From an uncultured Methylococcaceae bacterium (GTDB lineage Bacteria; Pseudomonadota; Gammaproteobacteria; Methylococcales; Methylomonadaceae): a DNA stretch of 60,511 nt. This document shows positions 36,882 through 45,069 of this stretch, one piece after another. The notes under the pieces were generated by a model. The model was not told the origin of the DNA. It saw only the letters and a program-made list of their open reading frames with translations, and did not search any database. The stretch's first letter is position 1, and every line of letters starts with the position of its first letter. The position numbers and the translations under genes were made by a program. The stretch lies in assembly GCA_903863905.1 (NCBI GenBank), contig CAIPDT010000138.1, positions 1 through 60,511 on the forward strand, given 5' to 3'.

Positions 36882-37476
36882 TGCTATTCTCAGTTTCGCC
36901 TTCAACGGGCATTTGGGTCTCATCAGGTGGAGGAATATTAGGTGCGTTTGGTACTGCAGGTCTTTTTGAGCCGTCTTTCTTTTTCATTTTTCTTAATAAC
37001 AATTCTTTTTTCTGAGCACCTTGAGTGAAAATCACTTTGTTTGGGTATATTTCAGTTAACTTCCACCCATCAAGTTCACCGTCTTGGCTGAGCTTACGAT
37101 ATCTCTCTTTAGCTGTTTTAGCCGCCGCTTTAGATAGAAAAGCGGATAATCCCTTCTGAGTTGAATAAACACCATTAAGTTCCCAATCAAATACCACGGG
37201 TACTGCTGCCGCTTGTACTTGTTCCGGACTGGGTTCGTCAATTGGCTTTCTACCCTTAATAAATAATGGTTTTGCTACAAAGTCAGCAAAACTCTCTTCT
37301 GTCTGTTGGCGAAAATCTATCTTAGGCATTTCATCTTGGGACACCTTAATATCCTTAGGAACTAAAGAACTCATTATTGTTTTTTGACTCCATAAAGCCA
37401 GCATCCACTCACCAAAAATAATCAGGACACAGATAACGCATAACACGCTTAAAAAAGAAATCAGTTTAGTATTCAT
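36874..37476 (-). CDS. gspC: Type II secretion GspC-like inner membrane protein (HR domain only)
   Basis: The 200-residue protein has one N-terminal membrane helix (residues about 5-27), a linker, and a small beta domain with VFDWELNGVYSTQKGLSAFLS and KLTEIYPNKVIFTQGAQKKELLL, the pattern of the GspC homology region that contacts the GspD N0 domain. It lacks the PDZ or coiled-coil domain present at the end of many GspC proteins and ends in a Pro-rich acidic tail instead. The position next to gspD fits. GspN-like or GspP naming is an alternative. Its stop overlaps the start of gspD by 8 nt, and its start overlaps the gspM stop as ATGA. Confidence 0.75.
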   Translation of the reverse strand: MNTKLISFLSVLCVICVLIIFGEWMLALWSQKTIMSSLVPKDIKVSQDEMPKIDFRQQTEESFADFVAKPLFIKGRKPIDEPSPEQVQAAAVPVVFDWELNGVYSTQKGLSAFLSKAAAKTAKERYRKLSQDGELDGWKLTEIYPNKVIFTQGAQKKELLLRKMKKKDGSKRPAVPNAPNIPPPDETQMPVEGETENSNE

Positions 37477-38069
37477 GAGGCCGAACTTCTCATAAAACTT
37501 ACCGCTTGAAAATTTATATTCAATTCATTACTGGGCTCCATTTGACGTGTCACTGGATTTCTTGCGCCGCGCATGGGTCTTATATCGAATTGATTAATAA
37601 TAATTAACGGTTCAGACGTTTCTATTTTATATAACACTGCTCTCAATACCTGACTACTTCCAGTCATTCTGACACTAACCGTTATTCGTTTAAAATTCTC
37701 TTTGTTTATTACCGGAAGTGCTTGAGTACTACTTAATTGCCCTCCCGCCTCAACGATTGTTTTCTTTATAAACTCCTGCATATCAGCAGAGGCTAGAGCA
37801 TCCGTTGCTTGTCGATTAAAATACTCTTGAGTTTCTTGCGCACTCGTTATGTTCTGCATACTGGCGGTCACTGCGTCCGACTTAGCCAAAATACGCTCAT
37901 ATTGTTGCAATTTTAAAACAAGACTCTCTTTTGTATCCTTAAATTCCATTTTCATGCTCACTAAAGGCACAATAATCACTAATATTACAATCAATGTCAC
38001 TACAACCAATAAACCTACTGCAAGCGCACGCTGTTGTAATTGATCTGCAGATAATTTCAAATTACTCAT
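37473..38069 (-). CDS. gspM: Type II secretion platform protein GspM
   Basis: The protein is 198 residues from the ATG at 38069 (MSNLKLSADQ), which overlaps the gspL stop by 8 nt; a longer frame adds nine residues. It has a short cytoplasmic N-terminus, one membrane helix (about 20-42), a coiled-coil stretch, and a periplasmic ferredoxin-like fold ending in SNELNINFQAVSFMRSSAS. This matches the T2SSM_b form of GspM. It partners GspL in the inner-membrane platform. Its stop overlaps gspC. Confidence 0.85.
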   Translation of the reverse strand: MSNLKLSADQLQQRALAVGLLVVVTLIVILVIIVPLVSMKMEFKDTKESLVLKLQQYERILAKSDAVTASMQNITSAQETQEYFNRQATDALASADMQEFIKKTIVEAGGQLSSTQALPVINKENFKRITVSVRMTGSSQVLRAVLYKIETSEPLIIINQFDIRPMRGARNPVTRQMEPSNELNINFQAVSFMRSSAS

Positions 38070-39162
38070 GTGTCTTATCTCCGGTCTTTTCGACATCTAC
38101 AGTAATTTGGAAGCGCTCAAGTTGGCTCACTCTATCTTGCGTAACTGGAGACGCAAAACGGGCATTAACAAATAAATCAGAACTTTCCAGTGCACCTAAT
38201 AATCCCGATGCTGCGGGCGACTCTCCTTGTATTTGTAAATGACCCTCTGAATACTGTGCATAACTTAACCACGTATCTTCTTTAATTAAAGAACTCAACA
38301 CATTCATCATATTAATCACTTCAGGCGTTGATTTTTTTTCTTTAAGCAATTGATTCGTTTCATCAATAACTGCATCAATTGAGGCTTGCATCGTCTTTAC
38401 TTTTTTAGCATCTTTTTCTAATAAACTAGCTCTTTGCTGTAATTCATTGACCGATTGATATTCAAAAAAGACCGGCATAGCCATCACAGCAAGAATTAAA
38501 ACACTTGTTAATATAGCCAATGCTGAATATATGACTTTAGACGTATTGCTGATTTTTTGTCTTAAATGTTCAGGTAAAAGATTGTAATCCGGATCCTCTA
38601 AATCGTTAGGCAATCCTTGGTAATCGACATATAACGGAGATAATCCCAAGGCTTTTACATCCTCAAACAAGGCATCTAAAATCTCTCGGGGAGTCAATAT
38701 CAACATCACTCTGAGTTGCCCAGGTTCGTTAACTCCGGGTAACAACTTAACCGCAAAATAAACTTGCTCAGCCTTAAAGGGCGTATATCGATCTAACTCG
38801 TAGCCGATCACTTGCTTAAGATTTTCTTTGGCGGCGATTGGTAAACTCAATTCTTTTTGAATAGCGTCTTCATTCGTCAATCTTAAGATGACGGGCGCTT
38901 TAACTAATCGTTCGTCTTGTTCATACAAACGTTGAAAGGAGAAATTTCTATCCCCCCTATCAATAACAGCAATTACCTCATCACTTCCTTCTTGACTATA
39001 AATAATCTCTAATTGAGTCGCCATTGGATTAATGATAAGCATCCCTTGCTTATCACCAATCAACAGCCTTATTTTCTCAGGTATTAAAAAGCTCAGTTCT
39101 CGCATCCACCAGCGATAAAACTGCTTGAAATTTAAATCAATTGTTGAGTTCAGGTTCAGCAT
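38062..39162 (-). CDS. gspL: Type II secretion platform protein GspL
   Basis: The 366-residue protein has a cytoplasmic actin-like N-terminal region related to PilM/GspL (LPIAAKENLKQVIGYELDRYTPF near residues 110-130), one membrane helix around 212-232 (YSALAILTSVLILAVMAMPV), and a periplasmic domain. The cytoplasmic part docks the GspE ATPase. The start overlaps the end of gspK by 26 nt, and the stop overlaps gspM by 8 nt, so the genes are translationally linked. Confidence 0.88.
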   Translation of the reverse strand: MLNLNSTIDLNFKQFYRWWMRELSFLIPEKIRLLIGDKQGMLIINPMATQLEIIYSQEGSDEVIAVIDRGDRNFSFQRLYEQDERLVKAPVILRLTNEDAIQKELSLPIAAKENLKQVIGYELDRYTPFKAEQVYFAVKLLPGVNEPGQLRVMLILTPREILDALFEDVKALGLSPLYVDYQGLPNDLEDPDYNLLPEHLRQKISNTSKVIYSALAILTSVLILAVMAMPVFFEYQSVNELQQRASLLEKDAKKVKTMQASIDAVIDETNQLLKEKKSTPEVINMMNVLSSLIKEDTWLSYAQYSEGHLQIQGESPAASGLLGALESSDLFVNARFASPVTQDRVSQLERFQITVDVEKTGDKTHE

Positions 39163-40096
39163 ATTGTTTAACTAATAATTGACTCATAGTGTTAGTAAAT
39201 AAGGATTTATTATTTGCAGTGTTCAATTGCCATTTCAAAACTTGAAACGGCGGCCCCACGTTGCTGACTGATTTCTTAACGATAACATTTATAGCCGCCC
39301 TTGATTTATCATCCATCAGAGCCTCAGTCACTATTGTCATCGCACCTTTCTGATTTTGCCCAACAGCACCTAATGCATTTTTAATGGGCAGAATAGGCGC
39401 TGGTAAATTATTTCTAGCACTATCTAGTCTGGCTAAAACAAATTCATTGACTAAATCACTATCTAGATCTGAAAAAACCTTTAAAACTTCAGGGGTAGCA
39501 ACCTGTAAATTAACTTGTGCTTGTTCTGAATCCACCGTAATCATAGGCTCTAGCCATGCCAAAATTACGCTATTCATTCCTAAAACCAATTGTAATTCTT
39601 CAGTCGATTGAAACGGCTTGTTTCTAGGTTTATAACCTAAGCCCGCCTCTTCATATTCATTTTTTTCAGCACCCTCAAAACTAACTAAATCATCAGCATC
39701 ACGCCAATCTATAATAGCCGCCACCAATTTGTTTTTAAGTTCTTCATCTATTGGCGCCCCGCTCATTAATCTCTTTAAAACAGGGAGGGCCGCTTTATTA
39801 ATATCTATTTTACCCAGTTCAGAAATGAGGCGTATGCGAATTTTTGCTTGAGTAGTTATTATTTCATAAATACTACCATCCGCTCGCCATGCTTTAGTTG
39901 GATCTGCTCCTAATGTCATTATTTCAGCCAACGCAATGCCTGATTCTGCAACTGACAAGGCCTGGGCATTATTTTTTATAACACCCGTAATAGCCGACTC
40001 TCTTTTCATCGTTAAAGCAAAACTTCCGGCCATGATAATTAATAAACTTAATACCCATAACACCAATACTAAAGCCACTCCCTGTTGCTGTCTCAA
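39137..40096 (-). CDS. gspK: Type II secretion minor pseudopilin GspK
   Basis: GspK caps the pseudopilus tip with GspI and GspJ. The 319-residue protein has a short prepilin leader QQQG followed by VALVLVLWVLSLLIIMAG, and lacks the Glu at position +5 that other pseudopilins have, as expected for GspK. The large alpha domain contains the WRDADD motif and NINVIVKK-like C-terminal part. The start is TTG at 40096, overlapping the gspJ stop as TTGA, with a run of G (GGGGGGG) placed about 8 nt upstream as ribosome site. Confidence 0.92.
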   Translation of the reverse strand: MRQQQGVALVLVLWVLSLLIIMAGSFALTMKRESAITGVIKNNAQALSVAESGIALAEIMTLGADPTKAWRADGSIYEIITTQAKIRIRLISELGKIDINKAALPVLKRLMSGAPIDEELKNKLVAAIIDWRDADDLVSFEGAEKNEYEEAGLGYKPRNKPFQSTEELQLVLGMNSVILAWLEPMITVDSEQAQVNLQVATPEVLKVFSDLDSDLVNEFVLARLDSARNNLPAPILPIKNALGAVGQNQKGAMTIVTEALMDDKSRAAINVIVKKSVSNVGPPFQVLKWQLNTANNKSLFTNTMSQLLVKQYAEPELNN

Positions 40097-40770
40097 TGAA
40101 ATGCCCCCCCTTGATCAGTTGATTCAGGAATGGTATTTAATTTTAAAGCGATGATCATGTCTGGCCAAAAAATTCCATTTTTTAAGCCTATACTTATTTT
40201 AACTAAACTAGGCAATACCCTTTTATCAGTCCAATCTTCAGTCCACACACTATCCGTATATATTTCATCTGCGCCAAAATACATAAGTTTAAAATCGGTT
40301 ACATTTTTTATCAAAGTCACCTCTTCTTTAGGTAACTCCTCACCCTCAACACCCAAACCATAAGGAACTAAAGTGACTTTAAGTACGGTATCCTCTTCTT
40401 CTTCGATAGACTCTACAGTGTACAATTGTAATCCCGGTTTGGCCGCACTTGCCGGAAAGGCTGAAACAAACTGTAAACTACTCGCTGTACCTTGAAAAGA
40501 AAATCGCTTCTCATCTAACAAAGATGGGCTCATCAATGGCTTAGTCAATGCTAAATGCTGTTGAAAAAAATGGTACACCACCGCCATTTCATTCACTGCT
40601 GTTATTTTTTTCTCGCCTCTTTCCCAACTATCCGCACAAATTTTTAAACTGGTAAAAAGCAAAACCACCATAATACTTAAGAGGGTTAAAGCAATCAAAA
40701 CCTCTATTAAAGTAAAACCTTTTGGGTTGACTCTTGCTCCACCCCAACCCAATTTTTTATAGGCTGTCAT
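40093..40770 (-). CDS. gspJ: Type II secretion minor pseudopilin GspJ
   Basis: This 225-residue minor pseudopilin has a 17-residue leader ending in Gly and the processed start FTLIEVLIALTLLSIMVVLL, with Glu at +5 for pilin assembly. The soluble domain has the GspJ pattern with FHQQHL-like helix and VTDFKLMYF strand. It is cleaved and methylated by the prepilin peptidase GspO, which is not encoded in this window. It overlaps gspI by 4 nt (ATGA) and gspK by 4 nt. Confidence 0.92.
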   Translation of the reverse strand: MTAYKKLGWGGARVNPKGFTLIEVLIALTLLSIMVVLLFTSLKICADSWERGEKKITAVNEMAVVYHFFQQHLALTKPLMSPSLLDEKRFSFQGTASSLQFVSAFPASAAKPGLQLYTVESIEEEEDTVLKVTLVPYGLGVEGEELPKEEVTLIKNVTDFKLMYFGADEIYTDSVWTEDWTDKRVLPSLVKISIGLKNGIFWPDMIIALKLNTIPESTDQGGAFH

Positions 40771-41180
40771 ATTTTCTGGCCCGCCAACTTAATGGTAGTT
40801 AATTCAACTTGCCTTTGATGCTCCTTACTCGTTGCCCAACTGACAATCACCTTCACTTTAAAAAGTGTCGCAGATACACTGGCGGGGTCCAAGGTTTCAA
40901 CATTAAACACAAAAGGCGATATTGTGACTCCCCACTCATATTTCTCATGCTCTAAACCTGACTCCTGTGACGGTACTAAAGGAATTTCTGTTCCACTTCG
41001 CGCCATTAATCCTTCAGCAATCTGAACCGCTACCGTATAGTCCTCAGAGACCATAGCCGTATTAACACCCCCAGAAAATATTTTTAAAAGAATACCTAAG
41101 GAAAATGCCAGAATAGAAAAGGCAATCAAGATTTCTAATAAAGAAAAACCTTGTTGTTTATGGCTGTGAATCGGTTTCAT
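40767..41180 (-). CDS. gspI: Type II secretion minor pseudopilin GspI
   Basis: The product is 137 residues from the ATG at 41180, with leader MKPIHSHKQQG and processed start FSLLEILIAFSILAFSLGIL (Glu at +5). An alternative TTG start 9 nt upstream has a better-spaced AGGT ribosome site and would add only Met-Asn-Leu. GspI nucleates the pseudopilus tip. The start lies inside the last codons of gspH, an overlap of about 23-32 nt, and the stop overlaps gspJ. Confidence 0.9.
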   Translation of the reverse strand: MKPIHSHKQQGFSLLEILIAFSILAFSLGILLKIFSGGVNTAMVSEDYTVAVQIAEGLMARSGTEIPLVPSQESGLEHEKYEWGVTISPFVFNVETLDPASVSATLFKVKVIVSWATSKEHQRQVELTTIKLAGQKI

Positions 41181-41628
41181 CAAGTTCAATTTGACCTGTT
41201 AACCAGTTGATATCTATTTGCCAAGCGGCCTTTCCTTTCGATAAAGTGACTCTTCCACCCGTTGCAGACCCATCAGGGAAGAATCGAAAACTAGCTAACT
41301 CGTTATCTTGTATCTGACTTTTAGCTGTGACTACTTTGAGATTAATTGTTTTAGGAATAACGTACTCTTTTTCTCGTCGACTGACCGTATAGGTCTTTTT
41401 TACAAGATTTAACGTCACAGTCATTTCTTGATGTGAGATTAAAGCGTCTCCCCTAGCAAAGCGTAGCGCGGAAACTATATCCCGCGCCGCCACTTTCAGT
41501 GCGGTTGCATCATTTCCATTGGATACATTAATACCCACCATAGAAAATCCCAATACCATAATAACCAAAACAACAATTAACTCAAGTAAAGTAAAACCTT
41601 TATTATGCTTCCGCTGACTTGGCTTCAT
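41158..41628 (-). CDS. gspH: Type II secretion minor pseudopilin GspH
   Basis: The 156-residue protein has leader MKPSQRKHNKG and processed start FTLLELIVVLVIMVLGFSMV, with Glu at +5. The soluble domain includes AARDIVSALRFARGDALIS and the C-terminal FFPDGSATGGRVTL strand typical of GspH. It follows gspG by about 36 nt, one of the few real gaps in the operon, and it overlaps gspI. Confidence 0.9.
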   Translation of the reverse strand: MKPSQRKHNKGFTLLELIVVLVIMVLGFSMVGINVSNGNDATALKVAARDIVSALRFARGDALISHQEMTVTLNLVKKTYTVSRREKEYVIPKTINLKVVTAKSQIQDNELASFRFFPDGSATGGRVTLSKGKAAWQIDINWLTGQIELDETDSQP

Positions 41629-41664
41629 GCCTGATTACTCATGCGTTTTATCAATGATGAGCGA

Positions 41665-42093
41665 TCATTCCCAACTTAAAATATCTTGATCTTCACCCGT
41701 ACCACCTTCGCGTCCATCAGCTCCGTAAGAGAAAACATCAAACTTTCCATGCTCACCGGGAAATACATAATGATATTCATTTTGCCAAGGATCTAAAGGT
41801 ATTTTTGACTTTCCTAAATAAGGACCATTCCAATGCTTAGCGTTATCGGGCGCTTCAACAAGTGCCTGCAAACCTTGCTCACTGGTCGGATAATTTCCTG
41901 AATCTAGTTTATACATATCTAAAGTGGATGCTAAATCTTCTATTTGGACTTTAGCTGCTTTTGTTTTAGATTCACCCATGTGCTTCATCACCTGAGGACC
42001 CACAATACCCGCCAACATAGCGATAATACCCAACACAACCAATAACTCCAGCAAGGTAAAACCAGTCTGTTGCACTTTTCTTATTTGCTTCAT
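41665..42093 (-). CDS. gspG: Type II secretion major pseudopilin GspG
   Basis: GspG is the main subunit of the pseudopilus piston. From the ATG at 42093 the protein has 142 residues, with leader MKQIRKVQQTG and processed start FTLLELLVVLGIIAMLAGIV. The calcium-binding and C-terminal signature is present: LDSGNYPTSEQGLQALVEAP, then DPWQNEYHYVFPGEHGKFD and SYGADGREGGTGEDQDI. An upstream in-frame ATG at 42105 is possible but its AGG is only a few nt away. Confidence 0.95.
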   Translation of the reverse strand: MKQIRKVQQTGFTLLELLVVLGIIAMLAGIVGPQVMKHMGESKTKAAKVQIEDLASTLDMYKLDSGNYPTSEQGLQALVEAPDNAKHWNGPYLGKSKIPLDPWQNEYHYVFPGEHGKFDVFSYGADGREGGTGEDQDILSWE

Positions 42094-42111
42094 CTTTACG
42101 TTCATTCCTAT

Positions 42112-43323
42112 TTAAAAAGCCAAATCATTAACACTTAAAATCGCTAATAAAATTGAGACAATAATACCCGCGATCATTAAACCCAAGCTAATTATCAGCA
42201 CTGGCTCAAGAAAAGCCAAGAAGCGCTGAATAGCGACTCTAAGTTGCTTATCATAAATTGCTGCAACTCTCAGCAGCATCTCTTCAAGACGACCCGTCTC
42301 CTCACCCATTTTAATCATTTGCATCGCCATTTTAGGTAGTAAGCGCTTTTCTAATAACGCATCAGACAAATGCCTTCCTTGCTTTAACTGCTCTTCTGCC
42401 TCAGCAATACCCTCTGCCATGACCAAATTATCAACGGTTTCTCTGACAATCACCAAAGCCGCTAAAATAGAAACGCCATTCCCTAAAAGCGTCCCTAAGG
42501 TACGAGTTATATTAGCCGTTTCTTTATTCAAAATAATGTCTCCAGCTAAAGGTAACTTCAAAAAACGACCGTCCCACACTCGCTTTCTAATTGGATCTGC
42601 AAGCTGATACTTCATATAGCTAGAGACAAACATAAATCCCGCTAACAACGCCCACCAATAACTTTGTAACCATTCTGCCAACCCAACAACTATCTGTGTC
42701 GATACCGGCAACGCCTTACCTGCACTTTCAAACATTTCAGTGAATTGTGGCACTACAAACGTCAACATTACAAATAATGAAGCCAACGACATCACCAATA
42801 AAATAGCGGGATAAATTAAAGCAGTGCTCACCGTATCTTTCAATTCTTGAGAGCGCTCCATATATTCGGACAATCGCGTCAACACTTCATCCAAGCCGCC
42901 ACCCGCTTCACCCGCTCGAATCATATTTAAATAAAACTTACTAAATACTCCTGTTTGTTGTTCCAAAGCATCGGCTAAAGATACCCCTCCCTTCACTTTT
43001 TCCAGAATCTTTGCAATTAATTTAGTCAATTGCTCGTGATCTTCAGTTAAATCCATTAACACCAATAAAGACTTATCAATAGGTAAGCCAGACTCCAGTA
43101 ACGTAGCTAACTCACTTGTAAACAAGGCAATATCTTTCGCCGATAACTTTGAACGTTTTCTACCAAATCCTAAAAAAGCCTCACTCTTTGCCAAGGCCAC
43201 TTTAACAGGTATATAACCCTCTGATTGCAAAGTTAAAATTAAACTTTGCTCATCAGAAGCCTCTCTCAAACCTTCTTCTGTTTCACCCAGATTATTAATA
43301 ACTTTATAAGTAAATAACGACAT
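42112..43323 (-). CDS. gspF: Type II secretion inner membrane protein GspF
   Basis: GspF is the polytopic platform protein of type II secretion. The 403-residue protein contains two tandem T2SSF domains, each with a helical cytoplasmic bundle: SGLPIDKSLLVLMDL with FYLNMIRAGEAGGGLDEVL in the first, and GNGVSILAALVIVRETV with MIKMGEETGRLEEMLLRVA in the second. Three membrane segments are visible. It lies 1 nt from the gspE stop. Confidence 0.95.
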   Translation of the reverse strand: MSLFTYKVINNLGETEEGLREASDEQSLILTLQSEGYIPVKVALAKSEAFLGFGRKRSKLSAKDIALFTSELATLLESGLPIDKSLLVLMDLTEDHEQLTKLIAKILEKVKGGVSLADALEQQTGVFSKFYLNMIRAGEAGGGLDEVLTRLSEYMERSQELKDTVSTALIYPAILLVMSLASLFVMLTFVVPQFTEMFESAGKALPVSTQIVVGLAEWLQSYWWALLAGFMFVSSYMKYQLADPIRKRVWDGRFLKLPLAGDIILNKETANITRTLGTLLGNGVSILAALVIVRETVDNLVMAEGIAEAEEQLKQGRHLSDALLEKRLLPKMAMQMIKMGEETGRLEEMLLRVAAIYDKQLRVAIQRFLAFLEPVLIISLGLMIAGIIVSILLAILSVNDLAF

Positions 43324-43324
43324 A

Positions 43325-45010
43325 CTAAGCTTCCGAGGTGACGCGCATCACCTCTTCTAAAGTGGTCACACCTTCTGTTACTTTAACTAAACCATTTTCA
43401 TATAAAGTTTGCATACCTTCAGCAATGGCCAACTTTTGAATAGTCCCGGCCTCTTCATGTGCCATAATTAATTTACGAATTGGATCGGTCATGGGTAAAA
43501 ACTCAATAATAGCCAACCGCCCTCTATAACCTGTCCCAGAACAACTCGAACACCCTACCGCTTTATATATCGCAATATTATGTAACTTTATAAACTGTGC
43601 AAATCGATCATCTTTAACAATTTCATCGCCCGTGTTCATAGCTTTTTTACAATCAGGGCACAGTCGTCTAACTAACCGCTGCGCTAAAATACCATTAACA
43701 GTAGACGTCAATAAATACTCTTCTAATCCCATATCAAGTAAACGAGTAACCCCTCCAGCCGCGTCATTAGTATGTAGCGTTGATAAAACCAAATGTCCAG
43801 TCAAGGCTGATTGTACCGCAATTCTGGCTGTTTCCAAGTCTCTCATTTCACCAATCATGATAACATCGGGATCTTGCCTAACAATAGAGCGTAAAGCTGA
43901 AGCGAATGTTAAACCTATTTGTGGCTTTGCTTGGATTTGATTAATCCCGTCCATCTGATATTCAACGGGATCTTCAACGGTAATTATTTTTCGTTCAGGG
44001 GTATTTAATTGTTTTAAAGCCGCATACATGGTCGTTGATTTACCGCTTCCCGTTGGACCAGTAATTAAAATAATGCCATGTGGCTGGGATAAAACATTAA
44101 CAAAATTATCTAAATGTCGACCAGAAAAACCTAAAGCTTGAAAATCTAATACGGTATTTTCTTTATCTAATAACCTGATAACAACACTCTCTCCATACAT
44201 GGTAGGAATAGTTGAAACACGCAAATCTAATTCTTTACCCAACATTTGTACCTTAATACGACCATCTTGAGGCAAGCGACGCTCAGCAATATTAAGCTTT
44301 GCCATAATCTTAATACGAGAAATAACCGCTGCCGTTGATTTTACATGCGGCGCATCAATTTCTTGTAAAACGCCATCAACACGTAAACGAACTCTTAAGG
44401 CTTGTTCAAAAGGCTCAATATGAATATCAGAGGCACGAGTTTCAATAGCTCTCTGCATAATCAAGTTAACCATTTTAATAACGGGAGCCTCACTGGCCAA
44501 ATCTTTTAAATGCTCTAAATCTTCCTCACCCAAATCATCATAATCAAGATCATCAATCAGCTTATCCATTTTTGATCGATCTTCTCCATACTGAATATTA
44601 AGCGCCTCATCAATCTCAGAAAGCAAGCCAACTTTTACATGGATAGTCTTTCCAATCATTAAACTTAGCGCTTGAATCGTAAAGTGATCCAAAGGATCCA
44701 TCATCGCAACAGTAAAATCTTTTTCTGTCTGACTTAAACCAATAATATGATAGTTTTTTAAAAATCTTAAAGATACCGTATCCGGCAACTGCCTTTCTAA
44801 AGGAAAATCATCGGCTGATATTTTTTCAAATGCACCAGACTTTACAAAGGCCTCTGCCACATCTAACTCAGAACAAAGCCCCAATTTAACAAGTAATTGA
44901 GGGATACTTTCTGCTACTGACGTCTTTTTTACGCGTTCAACTTTTTTTAATTCCGAAGCTGATAACTTGCTTCTTTCTTGTAGGGTGGTAAGTAAAGCCT
45001 GATAACTCAT
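43325..45010 (-). CDS. gspE: Type II secretion ATPase GspE
   Basis: GspE is the hexameric ATPase that drives pseudopilus assembly. The 561-residue protein has an N-terminal GspE_N domain, then RASDIHIEPFEQALRVRLRV, Walker A GPTGSGKSTTMY near residue 318, the Asp box VEDPVEYQM, Walker B VIMIGEMRDLETA, the His box LSTLHTNDA, and a zinc domain with CPDC and CSSC near 453-500. It is the first gsp gene of the operon, 59 nt after the DUF748 gene. Confidence 0.97.
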   Translation of the reverse strand: MSYQALLTTLQERSKLSASELKKVERVKKTSVAESIPQLLVKLGLCSELDVAEAFVKSGAFEKISADDFPLERQLPDTVSLRFLKNYHIIGLSQTEKDFTVAMMDPLDHFTIQALSLMIGKTIHVKVGLLSEIDEALNIQYGEDRSKMDKLIDDLDYDDLGEEDLEHLKDLASEAPVIKMVNLIMQRAIETRASDIHIEPFEQALRVRLRVDGVLQEIDAPHVKSTAAVISRIKIMAKLNIAERRLPQDGRIKVQMLGKELDLRVSTIPTMYGESVVIRLLDKENTVLDFQALGFSGRHLDNFVNVLSQPHGIILITGPTGSGKSTTMYAALKQLNTPERKIITVEDPVEYQMDGINQIQAKPQIGLTFASALRSIVRQDPDVIMIGEMRDLETARIAVQSALTGHLVLSTLHTNDAAGGVTRLLDMGLEEYLLTSTVNGILAQRLVRRLCPDCKKAMNTGDEIVKDDRFAQFIKLHNIAIYKAVGCSSCSGTGYRGRLAIIEFLPMTDPIRKLIMAHEEAGTIQKLAIAEGMQTLYENGLVKVTEGVTTLEEVMRVTSEA

Positions 45011-45069
45011 ATTGTATCCGCGTATTTATTAAGCATTAACATCTTGTACATCGCTTTAATATTTAAAAT

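Noticed and set aside
36874-36923. Frameshift joining gspC and gspD
   Set aside because: The overlap is explained by a normal start at 36881 with a lipoprotein signal; both proteins are complete.
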